Under the pieces are notes generated by a model that saw only the letters and a program-made list of their open reading frames with translations, did not search any database and was not told the DNA's origin. This document shows positions 54,928 to 63,351 of a stretch of DNA of 64,000 nucleotides, piece after piece (the first letter of the stretch is position 1; each line of letters starts with the position of its first letter). Origin of the DNA: Antrihabitans stalagmiti (GTDB lineage Bacteria > Actinomycetota > Actinomycetes > Mycobacteriales > Mycobacteriaceae); NCBI RefSeq assembly GCF_016482825.1, contig NZ_JAEMNV010000005.1:1-64000 (forward strand), read 5' to 3'. The translations under genes were made by a program, and so were the position numbers.

Positions 54928-56649
54928 GTGACTACCCCGCCCGATTCGGCCGACGTGTTCGCTGACGACGCCGCCGACGGTGCACCGGTGGAGCGGAGCG
55001 AGGGGGATATTGCGCCGGTGGAGCGGAGCGAGGGCAAAGCTTCGCAGGTCCTTGCGGAGGAAGTGTCGCGTCGTCGTACGTTCGCGGTCATCTCGCATCC
55101 CGACGCTGGTAAGTCGACGCTCACCGAAGCCCTTGCGCTGCATGCAAAAGTCATCTCCGAAGCCGGCGCGATCCACGGTAAAGCGGGCCGTAGGTCCACG
55201 GTGTCCGACTGGATGGAGATGGAGAAGGCTCGCGGTATCTCGGTGAGTTCGACTGCGCTGCAGTTCAATTACCGTTCCGCGGGCAGTTCGGTCGACAACG
55301 TGATCAACCTCGTCGACACCCCTGGTCACTCCGACTTCTCCGAGGACACCTACCGCGTCCTCACCGCCGTCGACGCCGCGGTCATGCTCATCGACGCCGC
55401 GAAGGGTCTGGAACCGCAGACCTTGAAGCTCTTCCAGGTCTGCAAGCATCGCGGCATTCCGGTGATCACCGTGATCAACAAGTGGGACCGTCCGGGTCGG
55501 GCGCCGCTGGAACTGCTCGACGAGATCAACGAACGTATCGGCCTCGTCCCGACTCCCCTGTTTCTTCCTGTCGGCATTGCCGGCGATTTCCGTGGGCTGC
55601 TGCGTCGAGGCGAGGACGGCGTCGCCACCGAGTACATCCGCTTCACGCGTACCGCAGGCGGAGCGACTATCGCGCCCGAGGAAATCTTGACTGCCGAGGC
55701 CGCCGCGATCCGCGAGGGCGAAGAGTGGGAGACGGCTGCCGAGGAGAGCGAGCTGCTCTCCGCGACCGGCCAGGACCACGACGAAGAATTGTTCCTCGCT
55801 GGACAGACGTCACCGGTCATCTACGCCTCGGCGATGTTGAACTTCGGCGTCCGTCAGATCCTGGACACTTTGATCGAGCTGGCGCCGCCACCACGCGGGC
55901 GCGCGGCAATCGACGGTCGGGAACGTGAGGTCACCGATCCGTTCAGCGCTGTTGTATTCAAGGTGCAGGCCGGCATGGATGCCGCCCATCGCGACCGCCT
56001 CGCGTTTATGCGCATCGTGTCGGGAGTGTTCGAGCGCGGCATGGTCGTCACCCATGCCCAGACAGGCAAACCGTTCACGACCAAGTACGCGCAGACGGTG
56101 TTCGGCCGCGAGCGATCGACGGTCGAGAGTGCGTATCCGGGCGACGTCGTCGGACTGGTCAATGCCACTGCACTGGCACCGGGCCACACGCTGTATGCGG
56201 ACAAGAAGGTCGAGTATCCGCCTATCCCGTCGTTCGCTCCCGAGCATTTCTCTGTGTTGCGTGCCGAGAGCGCGAGCAAGTACAAGCAGTTCAGGCGGGC
56301 GGTCGACCAGCTCGATTCCGAAGGCGTTGTTCAGGTGCTACGCAACGAGATTCGTGGCGACGCCGCGCCGGTGCTTGCTGCGGTCGGGCCGATGCAGTTC
56401 GAGGTCGTCTCCGCTCGTATGAAGGCGGAGTTCAACGTCGAGGCACGGATGGAACCGCTCGGCTACGGGATCGCTCGGCGCACCGACGCGGAATCGGCGG
56501 ACGAGTTGGGTCGCCAGCGCGGGGTCGAAGTCTTCACCCGGTCCGACGGTGTGCTCCTCGCACTCGTCAGCGACAAGTGGCGACTGCAGTACATCCAGAA
56601 GGAAATGCCGGAACTCACCCTCGAACCGCTGGTCGCTGCGGCCGACTAG
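54928..56649 (+). CDS. prfC: Peptide chain release factor 3
   Basis: 573 residues from a GTG at 54928. Translational GTPase that recycles RF1/RF2. G1 SHPDAGKSTLTEAL at about 56, switch region RGISVSSTAL, G3 DTPGHSDFSEDTYR and G4 NKWDR are intact; domain II and III follow (VFKVQAGMDAAHRDRLAF). The first 45 residues are an extra, acidic extension containing a duplicated APVERSEG unit. The nearest gene, pth, ends 50 bp upstream. Confidence 0.94.
   Translation: MTTPPDSADVFADDAADGAPVERSEGDIAPVERSEGKASQVLAEEVSRRRTFAVISHPDAGKSTLTEALALHAKVISEAGAIHGKAGRRSTVSDWMEMEKARGISVSSTALQFNYRSAGSSVDNVINLVDTPGHSDFSEDTYRVLTAVDAAVMLIDAAKGLEPQTLKLFQVCKHRGIPVITVINKWDRPGRAPLELLDEINERIGLVPTPLFLPVGIAGDFRGLLRRGEDGVATEYIRFTRTAGGATIAPEEILTAEAAAIREGEEWETAAEESELLSATGQDHDEELFLAGQTSPVIYASAMLNFGVRQILDTLIELAPPPRGRAAIDGREREVTDPFSAVVFKVQAGMDAAHRDRLAFMRIVSGVFERGMVVTHAQTGKPFTTKYAQTVFGRERSTVESAYPGDVVGLVNATALAPGHTLYADKKVEYPPIPSFAPEHFSVLRAESASKYKQFRRAVDQLDSEGVVQVLRNEIRGDAAPVLAAVGPMQFEVVSARMKAEFNVEARMEPLGYGIARRTDAESADELGRQRGVEVFTRSDGVLLALVSDKWRLQYIQKEMPELTLEPLVAAAD
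54981..55034 (+). repeat. Tandem 30 bp repeat inside the prfC N-terminus
   Basis: Two units with period 30 (54981-55004 and 55011-55034), 23 of 24 bases identical, core CCGGTGGAGCGGAGCGAGGG. Both encode APVERSEG. Confidence 0.85.
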
Positions 56650-56663
56650 GCCGCGGCGCCGGT

Positions 56664-56705
56664 CGTGCGTCTTTTCGGCGCGCCCGCCCACCAAAAGGAC
56701 TCACG
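56664..56705. repeat. Dispersed hairpin element, copy 3 (bidirectional terminator candidate)
   Basis: CGTGCGTCTTTTCGG (56664-56678) pairs imperfectly with CCAAAAGGACTCACG (56691-56705). It lies between convergent prfC and the PNPOx-like gene. Its left arm and loop match copy 1 (35075, read in reverse) at all but one position over about 26 bp. Confidence 0.65.
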
Positions 56706-56720
56706 AGGCGCGGAGCGCCC

Positions 56721-57383
56721 TTACGGCCACAGTGTCTCCCGGAGCCAGCCATCGGACGTGCGCCGATAGCGCCAGCGCTGATGACGTCGGCCCGGTTCGG
56801 CTTGCCAGAACTCGACCGTGTCGGCTTCGAGGCACCAGGCTCGCCAATGTTCGGGTACCTGATCCGGATGGTCGTCGAGCTCGGTCGCCGCCTCGTCGAC
56901 ACGCGCTGCATAGTCACCCTCGTTGCTGAGCACCTCGCTCTGCCTGCTTGCCGTAGCCACAGCCTTCGCGGTTCGCGACCGCTCGTGAAAATCACGCGCA
57001 ACGGCAGCGGCCGAGCCTTCGCTCACCCGGCCTGCGATGCGTACTTGGCGACCGACCGAACTCCAGTAGAACGTCAGCGCCGCAGCAGGATTGGCGGCAA
57101 GCTGCCGCCCTTTGGGCGAGAACGACGGACCGGAGAACCACCAACCGTCCGCTGTGACGTCCCGCAACAACAACACCCGTGCGTCCGGCGCACCGGAACC
57201 ATCGACGGTGGCCAACACCGCTACATGCGGCTCGGCGACACCCGCATCGATCGCGTGCCCGAGCCAGTCGAGAAAGACCGCGTCGGGGACTGCGTCGGGA
57301 TCGGGTTCACTACGTCCGTCCTCGACGAGCTGCGCCATCGGAACCGTCCGCAACCAGGCGCGAACGTCGCGGGACGCACTCAA
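56721..57383 (-). CDS. Pyridoxamine 5'-phosphate oxidase family protein (PdxH-like)
   Basis: 220 residues from a TTG overlapping the VOC stop (TTGA); an ATG at 57338 is the alternative. FMN-binding split barrel: HVAVLATVDGSGAPDARVLLLRDV, FSGPSFSPKGRQLAANPAAALTFYW and the C-terminal dimerisation region VEFWQAEPGRRHQRWRYRR. The C-terminal R-x-H replaced by GRRHQRWRY still fits PdxH. The N-terminal DVRAWLRTVP is that of the PdxH-like subgroup also found in phenazine clusters, so the substrate may be other than PNP/PMP. Confidence 0.83.
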   Translation of the reverse strand: MSASRDVRAWLRTVPMAQLVEDGRSEPDPDAVPDAVFLDWLGHAIDAGVAEPHVAVLATVDGSGAPDARVLLLRDVTADGWWFSGPSFSPKGRQLAANPAAALTFYWSSVGRQVRIAGRVSEGSAAAVARDFHERSRTAKAVATASRQSEVLSNEGDYAARVDEAATELDDHPDQVPEHWRAWCLEADTVEFWQAEPGRRHQRWRYRRTSDGWLRETLWP

Positions 57384-57796
57384 TCGGACCCGGCTTTCGG
57401 CGGACCGCTCAACATCCAGCGATGGCCGAACGGATCGATCAGCGTCGCGTTTCGTCGACCGTGGCCTTCGGAGATCCACCGCTCGACGGTTCCGCCCGCA
57501 TCGTGCGCGCGCTGGAGCACCACGTCGGTATCGGCGACCGGAAGCATCAGGCTCACCGACGTCGACCCGGACTCCGGCGCAGTGAGGCCCATCTCTGGAA
57601 ACTCCTCGGCCAGGTAGACCACACCGCTCGGCAACTGCAGTTCGGCATGCCCGATCCGGCCGTCGTCCATCACGATCGGATCACCGATCACAGTGGCGCC
57701 GAACGCACTTCGGTACCAGTCGATCGCCGCCTGCGCACCACGAACCGTCAGATAGGGCAGGGCACCCGGTCGAGGAAAGTCCGCAGGCGACGTCAT
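57380..57796 (-). CDS. VOC/glyoxalase-bleomycin resistance family protein
   Basis: 138 residues from the ATG at 57796, sharing one base with the stop of the SnoaL-like gene (TGATG). Two beta-alpha-beta-beta-beta units: PYLTVRGAQAAIDWYRSAFGATVIGDPIVMDDGRIGHAELQL located at about 14-55, and SVSLMLPVADTDVVLQRAHDAGG at about 75-97 followed by RNATLIDPFGHRWML. It resembles the PhnB/YdfO-like VOC group. Metal ligands His (IGHAEL) and Glu are possible. Function unknown. Confidence 0.85.
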   Translation of the reverse strand: MTSPADFPRPGALPYLTVRGAQAAIDWYRSAFGATVIGDPIVMDDGRIGHAELQLPSGVVYLAEEFPEMGLTAPESGSTSVSLMLPVADTDVVLQRAHDAGGTVERWISEGHGRRNATLIDPFGHRWMLSGPPKAGSD

Positions 57797-58269
57797 CACG
57801 CCGACCGTGGCTGGTGCATCGCCCAGCGATTGGACGTCAGCTGGAAGCTCGGCACATCCTTGAGCGAGACCACAACCTCGTAGGTGCGCTCGTAGCCGGT
57901 GTGGGCGATTCGCCACTCGCCGTCGTCACACAGGACGTACCGGTCGGAGTAGAAGGCGGCGCCGCGCAGCACCATGTTGTGTTCGGGGATCAGGACGGTG
58001 TCCGCGAGATACCAGATGCCGGTGGCTGTTTCGCCATCGATATCGATCTCGGGATGATCGCAGTGGTGCTCGGTAATCACGTGCGGGCCCAACGTATTGC
58101 GCATGAAATCGACGAGAGCGTCCCGCGACTCGAATTGCAGGTCGACCCCGTAGGTAGCGGTCGCGTCAGGGGTGAGGGTGTCGGCGAATTCGTCCCAAGA
58201 TTTAGTATCGAGGCAACGAAGATAGCGATACTTCAGTCGACTGATGGCCGCAACGGCCTCGAGGTCCAT
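57796..58269 (-). CDS. SnoaL-like / NTF2-fold protein
   Basis: 157 residues from the ATG at 58269; an ATG four codons upstream is possible. NTF2-like alpha+beta barrel: MDLEAVAAISRLKYRYLRCLDTK followed by WDEFADTLTPDATATYG, TEHHCDHPEIDIDGETATGIWYLAD and WRIAHTGYERTYE. This is the subgroup of nuclear-transport-factor-2-like proteins often annotated as bile-acid dehydratase-like. The His/Asp pair HHCDHPEI could be catalytic. Probably an operon with the VOC and PNPOx-like genes. Confidence 0.83.
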   Translation of the reverse strand: MDLEAVAAISRLKYRYLRCLDTKSWDEFADTLTPDATATYGVDLQFESRDALVDFMRNTLGPHVITEHHCDHPEIDIDGETATGIWYLADTVLIPEHNMVLRGAAFYSDRYVLCDDGEWRIAHTGYERTYEVVVSLKDVPSFQLTSNRWAMHQPRSA

Positions 58270-58320
58270 GCTGCATACCATCTCACCCGCGACCGGATAT
58301 CGATAGCCGAATTACAAAGT

Positions 58321-59142
58321 TCAGCTGTGCTTTTCGACCGGGAAGCAGGTTTCGCAGAAATCCTCGCCGAATGCGGACAGCCGCATGCTCTTGCGAGCGA
58401 TCTTGGGAACGCGACCGGCCTTCTTCATCGCGTCCGCAACATTGGGCTGCACTTCGACGACCATGTACAAACTCAGTTCGGTCGGCTCGTCGGAAACCCA
58501 GACCAAACCGAGTCGAACGAGGTTCACGAGATAGGACTTCGCGCGTTCGGGACGACGGCAACCCGCCTTCTCCGGAACCATGCTGAGATTGGACGCGATG
58601 GTTTCCGAGCCGATTCCGAGCGGACGATTGGTGCGCACGTCGACGCACGGCTGCGGACCGTTCATCGCGAGATACCGAAGAATGCGTGCTTCGTCGGGAG
58701 CCAATTCTTCGAGAATTCGGTCGAAAGCCGGGTGCAGGTCGTCGGAGCTGTACACGTCGGCCGATTGCGCAAGAAGCGCTTCGCCACGCATCCGCAATTG
58801 ATCCGAGGTGGCACGCGCCGTTATCGCCTGCATCGGCTGAGTCGGCGACGAACCGAGTCCGGACGGGACGTAGGAAACGATTTCGCGAACCGAGGCGTCG
58901 GTGACGCCGAGCGTGTTGCGTGCCAGCGACCGAATCGCCGAGCCTGCCCGCTCCGCGATCTCCTGGTTGGATTCGCCGTCCATCGCGGCCTGCACGATCT
59001 GCCGACCGACGTCCACCGCGGATCCCGTAGCGCGAAGCGCCGATCCCGCGAGCAGGCTCGCAAGCCTGAAGCCACCGCGTATGAGGCGTGCCTCGTTGCT
59101 GATCTGACGCTGCCCGTTCAGTGCTATCTCGTTGCTCATCAT
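58321..59142 (-). CDS. DUF4393 (Abi-alpha-like) protein
   Basis: 273 residues from the ATG at 59142 (or 59139), just 2 bp after the DUF445 stop. A central region LHPAFDRILEELAPDEARILRYLAMNGPQPCVDVR (location about 140-175) matches what I remember of DUF4393, a family that includes phage abortive-infection alpha proteins. An N-terminal segment (about 25-50) is mildly hydrophobic. C-terminal FGEDFCETCFPVE holds a Cys pair. Tight linkage to a DUF445 membrane protein suggests a joint envelope role; a defence role is not shown. Confidence 0.65.
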   Translation of the reverse strand: MMSNEIALNGQRQISNEARLIRGGFRLASLLAGSALRATGSAVDVGRQIVQAAMDGESNQEIAERAGSAIRSLARNTLGVTDASVREIVSYVPSGLGSSPTQPMQAITARATSDQLRMRGEALLAQSADVYSSDDLHPAFDRILEELAPDEARILRYLAMNGPQPCVDVRTNRPLGIGSETIASNLSMVPEKAGCRRPERAKSYLVNLVRLGLVWVSDEPTELSLYMVVEVQPNVADAMKKAGRVPKIARKSMRLSAFGEDFCETCFPVEKHS

Positions 59143-59144
59143 TC

Positions 59145-60419
59145 TCACATCGGAAATATCGCTAGATGAAGGAACCCGGCGAAGGCTCCAAGTACACCAC
59201 CATGAACAAACAGCAACCACTCGTCTTGCTTGACTGCTGCACGAAGCAGCTCACCGAAGTCTCTGTTGCTGAGCTTACTCATCTGAGTTTGCACGAATGT
59301 GCTGATCTTCTTCGCCTGTTGGTCGGCAAACTCCGGGTCGTTCAAGATCTGCGGCATAAATTCCAGCGCTGCAGGCATCACCGCGGCCTTCATCCGCTCG
59401 TACTCTTTGCTGCCGACCGCTGTCTTGACCGCGAATCGGGCACGACCGACAGCTTCGTCGACCGTGTCGCGCATCGTGTTCTCCAGCAACAACAGAGAGC
59501 GATCCGAGCGCGGACCGGTCAGCAGTTCCTGGCTGATGTTGTCGAGCGTGATCACGTGTTTGGAGAACGTCTCACCGAATCCGACCGCGATCTCGTCTCG
59601 CCGCTTGAGCAGAAGCCCTTGCTTCCATGGCACCCATTTGTTGCGTTCGAGTGGTTCGAAGATCATCGTCAGACCGATGTAGTTGACGACCCACCCGATG
59701 ATGATTCCGCCGATCGGCAACACCCACCAGTGCGGCAGCAGTTGCAACACGCCGACGAGGACGAAGCCGCACGGCAGTCCGAAGTAGAAGCCGAAGTTCT
59801 GCATGAAACGCAGTTCTTTTGCGCCCATCGTTCTGAAGATGTCGTTGAGCAGTTTGGGGTTCTCGGTGAGAATTCGAATCGCCATGTACTTCGCGTCGAT
59901 CAATTCTTCGAGATGTTCGCCGATCTGATCCGCAATCTTTGTCGCATTCGCGGGAAGATCGTCTTCGACTTTCTTGTAGACGACTTCTTTCGCAAAATTC
60001 GGCAGGTTGTACCAGAGCCGAGGATTTTCTTTGATCATGATGCTGTCGACGACGGCGCGGATCTGCGGCAGAAACGTCTGCGCGAAATGTTGGGCGATGC
60101 TGTCGGGATCGAGCTCGCGGTAGAAGTCGGAGATATTGCCGACCTTCACAAGGCTCTTGTCGACGGCGATGCTCGCCATCTTCTCCGCACGTGAGGGCAC
60201 CATCCCTTGCCATCCGAAGCGGTGACCGTCCTTGAATACGGGAAGGACCTGCACTCGTCGCGGCCAATAGGGGAACAAGAACTTGAGGCCGGGAAGGTGA
60301 AACCCTTTGAACTCGATCGGCACGAACAACATCAGGACGCCTGTCCAGTTCGTGATGTACCCGATGACTCCCGTGAACAACGGGATGGTGATGAGCTCCA
60401 TCAACAGGTGATGGTCCAC
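59145..60419 (-). CDS. DUF445 family membrane protein (copy 1)
   Basis: 424 residues from a GTG at 60419. N-terminal membrane segment LITIPLFTGVIGYITNWTGV, a mid-protein pair of helices (about 205-250: LPCGFVLVGVLQLLPHW and PIGGIIIGWVVNYIGL), and a C-terminal helix. The repeated xxIGYxTNW and VVNYIGLTM motifs are typical of DUF445/YheB-like proteins, which are envelope proteins of unknown function. A second copy starts at 63352. Confidence 0.87.
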   Translation of the reverse strand: MDHHLLMELITIPLFTGVIGYITNWTGVLMLFVPIEFKGFHLPGLKFLFPYWPRRVQVLPVFKDGHRFGWQGMVPSRAEKMASIAVDKSLVKVGNISDFYRELDPDSIAQHFAQTFLPQIRAVVDSIMIKENPRLWYNLPNFAKEVVYKKVEDDLPANATKIADQIGEHLEELIDAKYMAIRILTENPKLLNDIFRTMGAKELRFMQNFGFYFGLPCGFVLVGVLQLLPHWWVLPIGGIIIGWVVNYIGLTMIFEPLERNKWVPWKQGLLLKRRDEIAVGFGETFSKHVITLDNISQELLTGPRSDRSLLLLENTMRDTVDEAVGRARFAVKTAVGSKEYERMKAAVMPAALEFMPQILNDPEFADQQAKKISTFVQTQMSKLSNRDFGELLRAAVKQDEWLLFVHGGVLGAFAGFLHLAIFPM

Positions 60420-60753
60420 GAACTACGCACCTCCGAACTATCATTCTCGAGCCGGTCGCCCTGATTCCATTCACCGTTCACCGGGCGTGGTAGAAACAAC
60501 TGCGGCCGCGGTAGACGCACGCGAACATTACCGTGCCCATCCCCCGATTCCCCATTTCGCGGATGTGTGGTAGGCCATTGCCACCGGGCGCTCTGCATCG
60601 ACATTCGACACCGGCTCGCCGTGCCCTGGTGGTAGCGTCGAGTCGCGCCGTACCGGTGTCGATCAGGGGCTTTCCGAACTGCAGTAACAATCGATCAGAA
60701 CGAGACCGGCAGTATTGCGGCCTGCGGTGGCGACAGTGAAAAGGACGAGCGGA
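60420..60753. other. Divergent gap with a long-spaced inverted repeat
   Basis: 334 bp between DUF445 and the universal stress protein gene, no convincing gene. TCGACACCGG (60605-60614) and CCGGTGTCGA (60653-60662) form a perfect 10 bp inverted repeat 38 bp apart, which could be paired operator half sites or an RNA stem. No clear -35/-10 pair was found. Confidence 0.45.
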
Positions 60754-61551
60754 ATGGACGCGTATCCAGGCATTTTGGTCGGGGCAGACGGAAGTTCGGA
60801 TTCCGAGGTCGCGATAGAACTGGGTGCGGCTCTCGCCGTCGGGCTCGCTGTCGGCGTCACGGTCGTGACGGTGTGGGACGGCTACACGAACGTTCCGGAA
60901 CCGCAGAGTTTCGAGTGGGCACGCGAGGCTTCCGAGACCGCGCAGGCAAAGCTGCGCTCGCTCGGCGTGACGGATGTCTCTGTACTGCAACCCACGGGAA
61001 CCCCGGCGGACCAGCTGGTTGCGGTGAGTGCGGACCATCCCGATTCACTTCTGATCGTGGGTGGCGCAAGCCTCGGCAACGCGAAGGACCGCGTGCTCGG
61101 CAGCGTCGCCAACCGCCTGTCGCACCACAGCGAGTCCGACGTCTTGTTCGCCCACCACACGTTGCCTGCACGCTGGCAGTCGATCGCCCTCACCACGGAT
61201 GGATCGACGACGTCACGTCAGTCGGTCAGGCGCGGAATGCAACTGGCGCACGCGATGGGGGCAACCCCGCACCTCGTCACGGTCGCGAAAGATCAGGAAG
61301 AGGGCGAACGACTGATGTCGGCGAGTATCGGTGAACTCGAGTTCGACGAGCCCGATACCGAACTCGTTCGTGACGTGCTGATCGGATTGCTGCCTGCCAA
61401 GGCACTCGTCGAGGCAGGCCCGGACTACGACTTGATGGTCATCGGCAACCGCGGCATGAGTGGGGCATCGAGGCTGCTCGGTTCGGTCGCAAACAAGGTC
61501 ACACACGGCCTGGAGACGAACCTACTGCTCGTGAACACCTCGTCGGACTGA
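60754..61551 (+). CDS. Universal stress protein, two UspA domains
   Basis: 265 residues from the ATG at 60754. Two UspA domains: about 4-135 and 140-262. Each holds an ATP-binding signature near its end (LGNAKDRVLGSVANRLSHHS and GMSGASRLLGSVANKVTHG), and the first begins ILVGADGSSDSEVA. Tandem-domain Usp proteins of Mycobacteriales are commonly induced in hypoxia or stationary phase and bind ATP; no DosR-type box was seen upstream. Confidence 0.92.
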   Translation: MDAYPGILVGADGSSDSEVAIELGAALAVGLAVGVTVVTVWDGYTNVPEPQSFEWAREASETAQAKLRSLGVTDVSVLQPTGTPADQLVAVSADHPDSLLIVGGASLGNAKDRVLGSVANRLSHHSESDVLFAHHTLPARWQSIALTTDGSTTSRQSVRRGMQLAHAMGATPHLVTVAKDQEEGERLMSASIGELEFDEPDTELVRDVLIGLLPAKALVEAGPDYDLMVIGNRGMSGASRLLGSVANKVTHGLETNLLLVNTSSD

Positions 61552-61831
61552 CGTTCGGTCAGCGGTACCGCTGTCGGCCGATGCTGTGACGCTCGCCGCA
61601 CGGTAGACGTTTCGCGCGGTTACATAAACTGCATCCGCGCCGATAACCCCAGCTAGAGCGCGTTTTGTGCCGCGCCGTGTTGCGCAGGTCACGCCACGGG
61701 GGGTCGATGAGAGGGCGGTCTCATTCCCCTTCCATCCGGATTGCGCGGACCCGAGACTTGGTTGCACAAGGCAATGAGCGATACGGGACAACCCCAGGTC
61801 GTTCATCCGCAATCCTGACAAAGGAGACACC

Positions 61832-62065
61832 ATGTCCTCGGTTCCAGTTCTCATCGTCGGCTACTTTTTCGGCGCCATGAGCCTCGCGTGGACCTATGCA
61901 TGGCTGGTCGTCCCCGTCCTGGTGATCGCATGGTTGCTGCTGTTCGTCCCGAACGAAACCTGGTCGAGCATGCGTACCTCGATCGCCGGACTGTTCGGCG
62001 GATCGAACGCAGAGCCGGCAACGGCCCGCGTATCCCTCGACAAGCGGGTCGCATACAGCCGCTAA
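61832..62065 (+). CDS. Small membrane protein (paralogue 1)
   Basis: 77 residues with AAAGGAGA upstream. Two short hydrophobic stretches merge into one or two helices (about 3-17 and 22-40, WLVVPVLVIAWLLLFVP), then WSSMRTSIAGLF and a polar tail. It aligns with the protein at 62302 (WLVVP-x4-A-WLLLFVP-x2-TW-x-SMR). I do not know a named family. It is followed by a strong terminator. Confidence 0.8.
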   Translation: MSSVPVLIVGYFFGAMSLAWTYAWLVVPVLVIAWLLLFVPNETWSSMRTSIAGLFGGSNAEPATARVSLDKRVAYSR

Positions 62066-62081
62066 CCCGACGAGTTCTATT

Positions 62082-62110
62082 TACACCCCCGGTCCGAGAC
62101 CGGGGGTGTA
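62082..62110 (+). terminator. Intrinsic terminator
   Basis: TACACCCCCGGTC (62082-62094), loop CGA, GACCGGGGGTGTA (62098-62110): a perfect 13 bp stem followed by TTT, 16 bp after the stop of the first small membrane protein gene. One of the clearest intrinsic terminators in the window. Confidence 0.85.
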
Positions 62111-62301
62111 TTTGCGTCCAGAGGTCGTTTCAGAAAATGGCGATTGTGCGCGCGCTCACAATGCAGGGGTGCATTGTGAATGCACTCGCTTTTACTTTCT
62201 AAAAGAGCTGTCTGCGCTGGACAATGGCGTTGTACAGAACAAGAGCGCCCGAGCAACGATGCCGCGTTCCAATGGAAGAAATTCGCCCCTTGGAGGCAAA
62301 G

Positions 62302-62544
62302 ATGTCCGGAATTCCGATCGTAATTATCGCGTTCTTCTTCGCCGTCGTGGATTTCGCCTGGCGCAACGTGTGGCTCGTGGTGCCCGCGATGATCGCGGTC
62401 TGGCTGTTGCTGTTCGTGCCGAGCCGCACGTGGGCGAGCATGCGGGCGAGCATCGCGGCCCCGTTCCGGCGCAGGGCGAGCGCACCTCCGGTCTCGACCC
62501 CGCTGTCCGAGCAGCCTCGACGCGAGCTCGTACACAGCAAGTAG
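62302..62544 (+). CDS. Small membrane protein (paralogue 2)
   Basis: 80 residues from the ATG at 62302 with GGAGG 5 nt upstream; 26 open codons before it have no binding site. Hydrophobic region about 3-42 (IPIVIIAFFFAVVDFAWRN then WLVVPAMIAVWLLLFVP), then SMRASIAAPFRRR and a Pro/Ser tail. Tandem paralogue of the gene at 61832, but with its own leader behind the terminator, so probably separately transcribed. Confidence 0.8.
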   Translation: MSGIPIVIIAFFFAVVDFAWRNVWLVVPAMIAVWLLLFVPSRTWASMRASIAAPFRRRASAPPVSTPLSEQPRRELVHSK

Positions 62545-62642
62545 CGAAGCAAGAAGGGCAACCGGGACACCTCCGCTGCTAGCTTTGGGGTTCATTCGTC
62601 GCAGCCGACATCCAGTTGCGCCGATCGGAATCCGGAGGTCGA

Positions 62643-63251
62643 GTGCCTGCCCACACTGGGTTACGACGGCTGTTGATCGCCATCGGAGCTGTCGTCGCGG
62701 CTGCCCTGGCTCTGGTCGCCGGATCCATCCTCGTCTCGGTTCCGGTCAGCGGCGTCAGCATGACGCCGACCCTGTCCGACGGCGACCGCATCGTCGTCGA
62801 TCCGTGGTCCGATCCTGAAATCGACCGTTTCGACATCGTCGTCGCAAAGTTCTCGACCAACGGCGCGCAGGTGGTCAAGCGGGTGATCGGCCTACCCGGC
62901 GATCGCGTCAAGATCGAGAAGGTAGGAATCCGCACCGGGATCGTCTCCGTCCAACCCGGCGGTATGGGCCCATGGCAGATCGTCGACAACCCGGCGTGGA
63001 ACGCACGCTGGGGACCCACTGCGAGCAACTGCTGCACAGCGGCTGGGAAGATGACGAATGTCGTTACACCACAACTTGTTCCGGACGGAATGCTCTTCCT
63101 GATCGGAGACAATTTCGCCGCCTCCGACGACTCGCGCGGGCATGGCTGGGCACCGGTCGAGCTGGTACGCAACACTGCGGCCTGGCGGGTGTATCCGATC
63201 GGCGCCATCGGACGTATACCTGCCGGGGTCACGCTACGCCCGGCTACCTGA
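62643..63251 (+). CDS. lepB: Signal peptidase I
   Basis: 202 residues from the GTG at 62643 with GGAGG 4 nt upstream; a TTG at 62616 is the longer alternative. One N-terminal membrane anchor (about 9-33), catalytic Ser39 in SGVSMTPTL and catalytic Lys79 in VVKRVIGLPGD, and box E GDNFAASDDSRGHG. It cleaves signal peptides on the outer face of the membrane. This is probably an extra copy besides the lepB usually linked to rplS; that cannot be checked here. A Cys-Cys pair (NCC) in the beta insert is unusual. Confidence 0.9.
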   Translation: MPAHTGLRRLLIAIGAVVAAALALVAGSILVSVPVSGVSMTPTLSDGDRIVVDPWSDPEIDRFDIVVAKFSTNGAQVVKRVIGLPGDRVKIEKVGIRTGIVSVQPGGMGPWQIVDNPAWNARWGPTASNCCTAAGKMTNVVTPQLVPDGMLFLIGDNFAASDDSRGHGWAPVELVRNTAAWRVYPIGAIGRIPAGVTLRPAT

Positions 63252-63351
63252 GCAAGGCCGTAGTCGACGGGCCGCCGAGGTACGGGTGCTAGTTTGACCG
63301 CAGCCGATCTCACGGACGCTCTCGCTCCGTCGTACGTAGCAGGAGGCGCAG

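Noticed and set aside
58321-59142. Calling the DUF4393 gene an anti-phage abortive infection gene.
   Set aside because: The family name comes from one phage-resistance protein; nothing nearby is a known defence gene, so only the domain resemblance is reported.
62077-62595. 172 codon minus-strand frame over the second small membrane protein.
   Set aside because: Begins inside the terminator hairpin and has no ribosome binding site; the sense gene has GGAGG and a paralogue.
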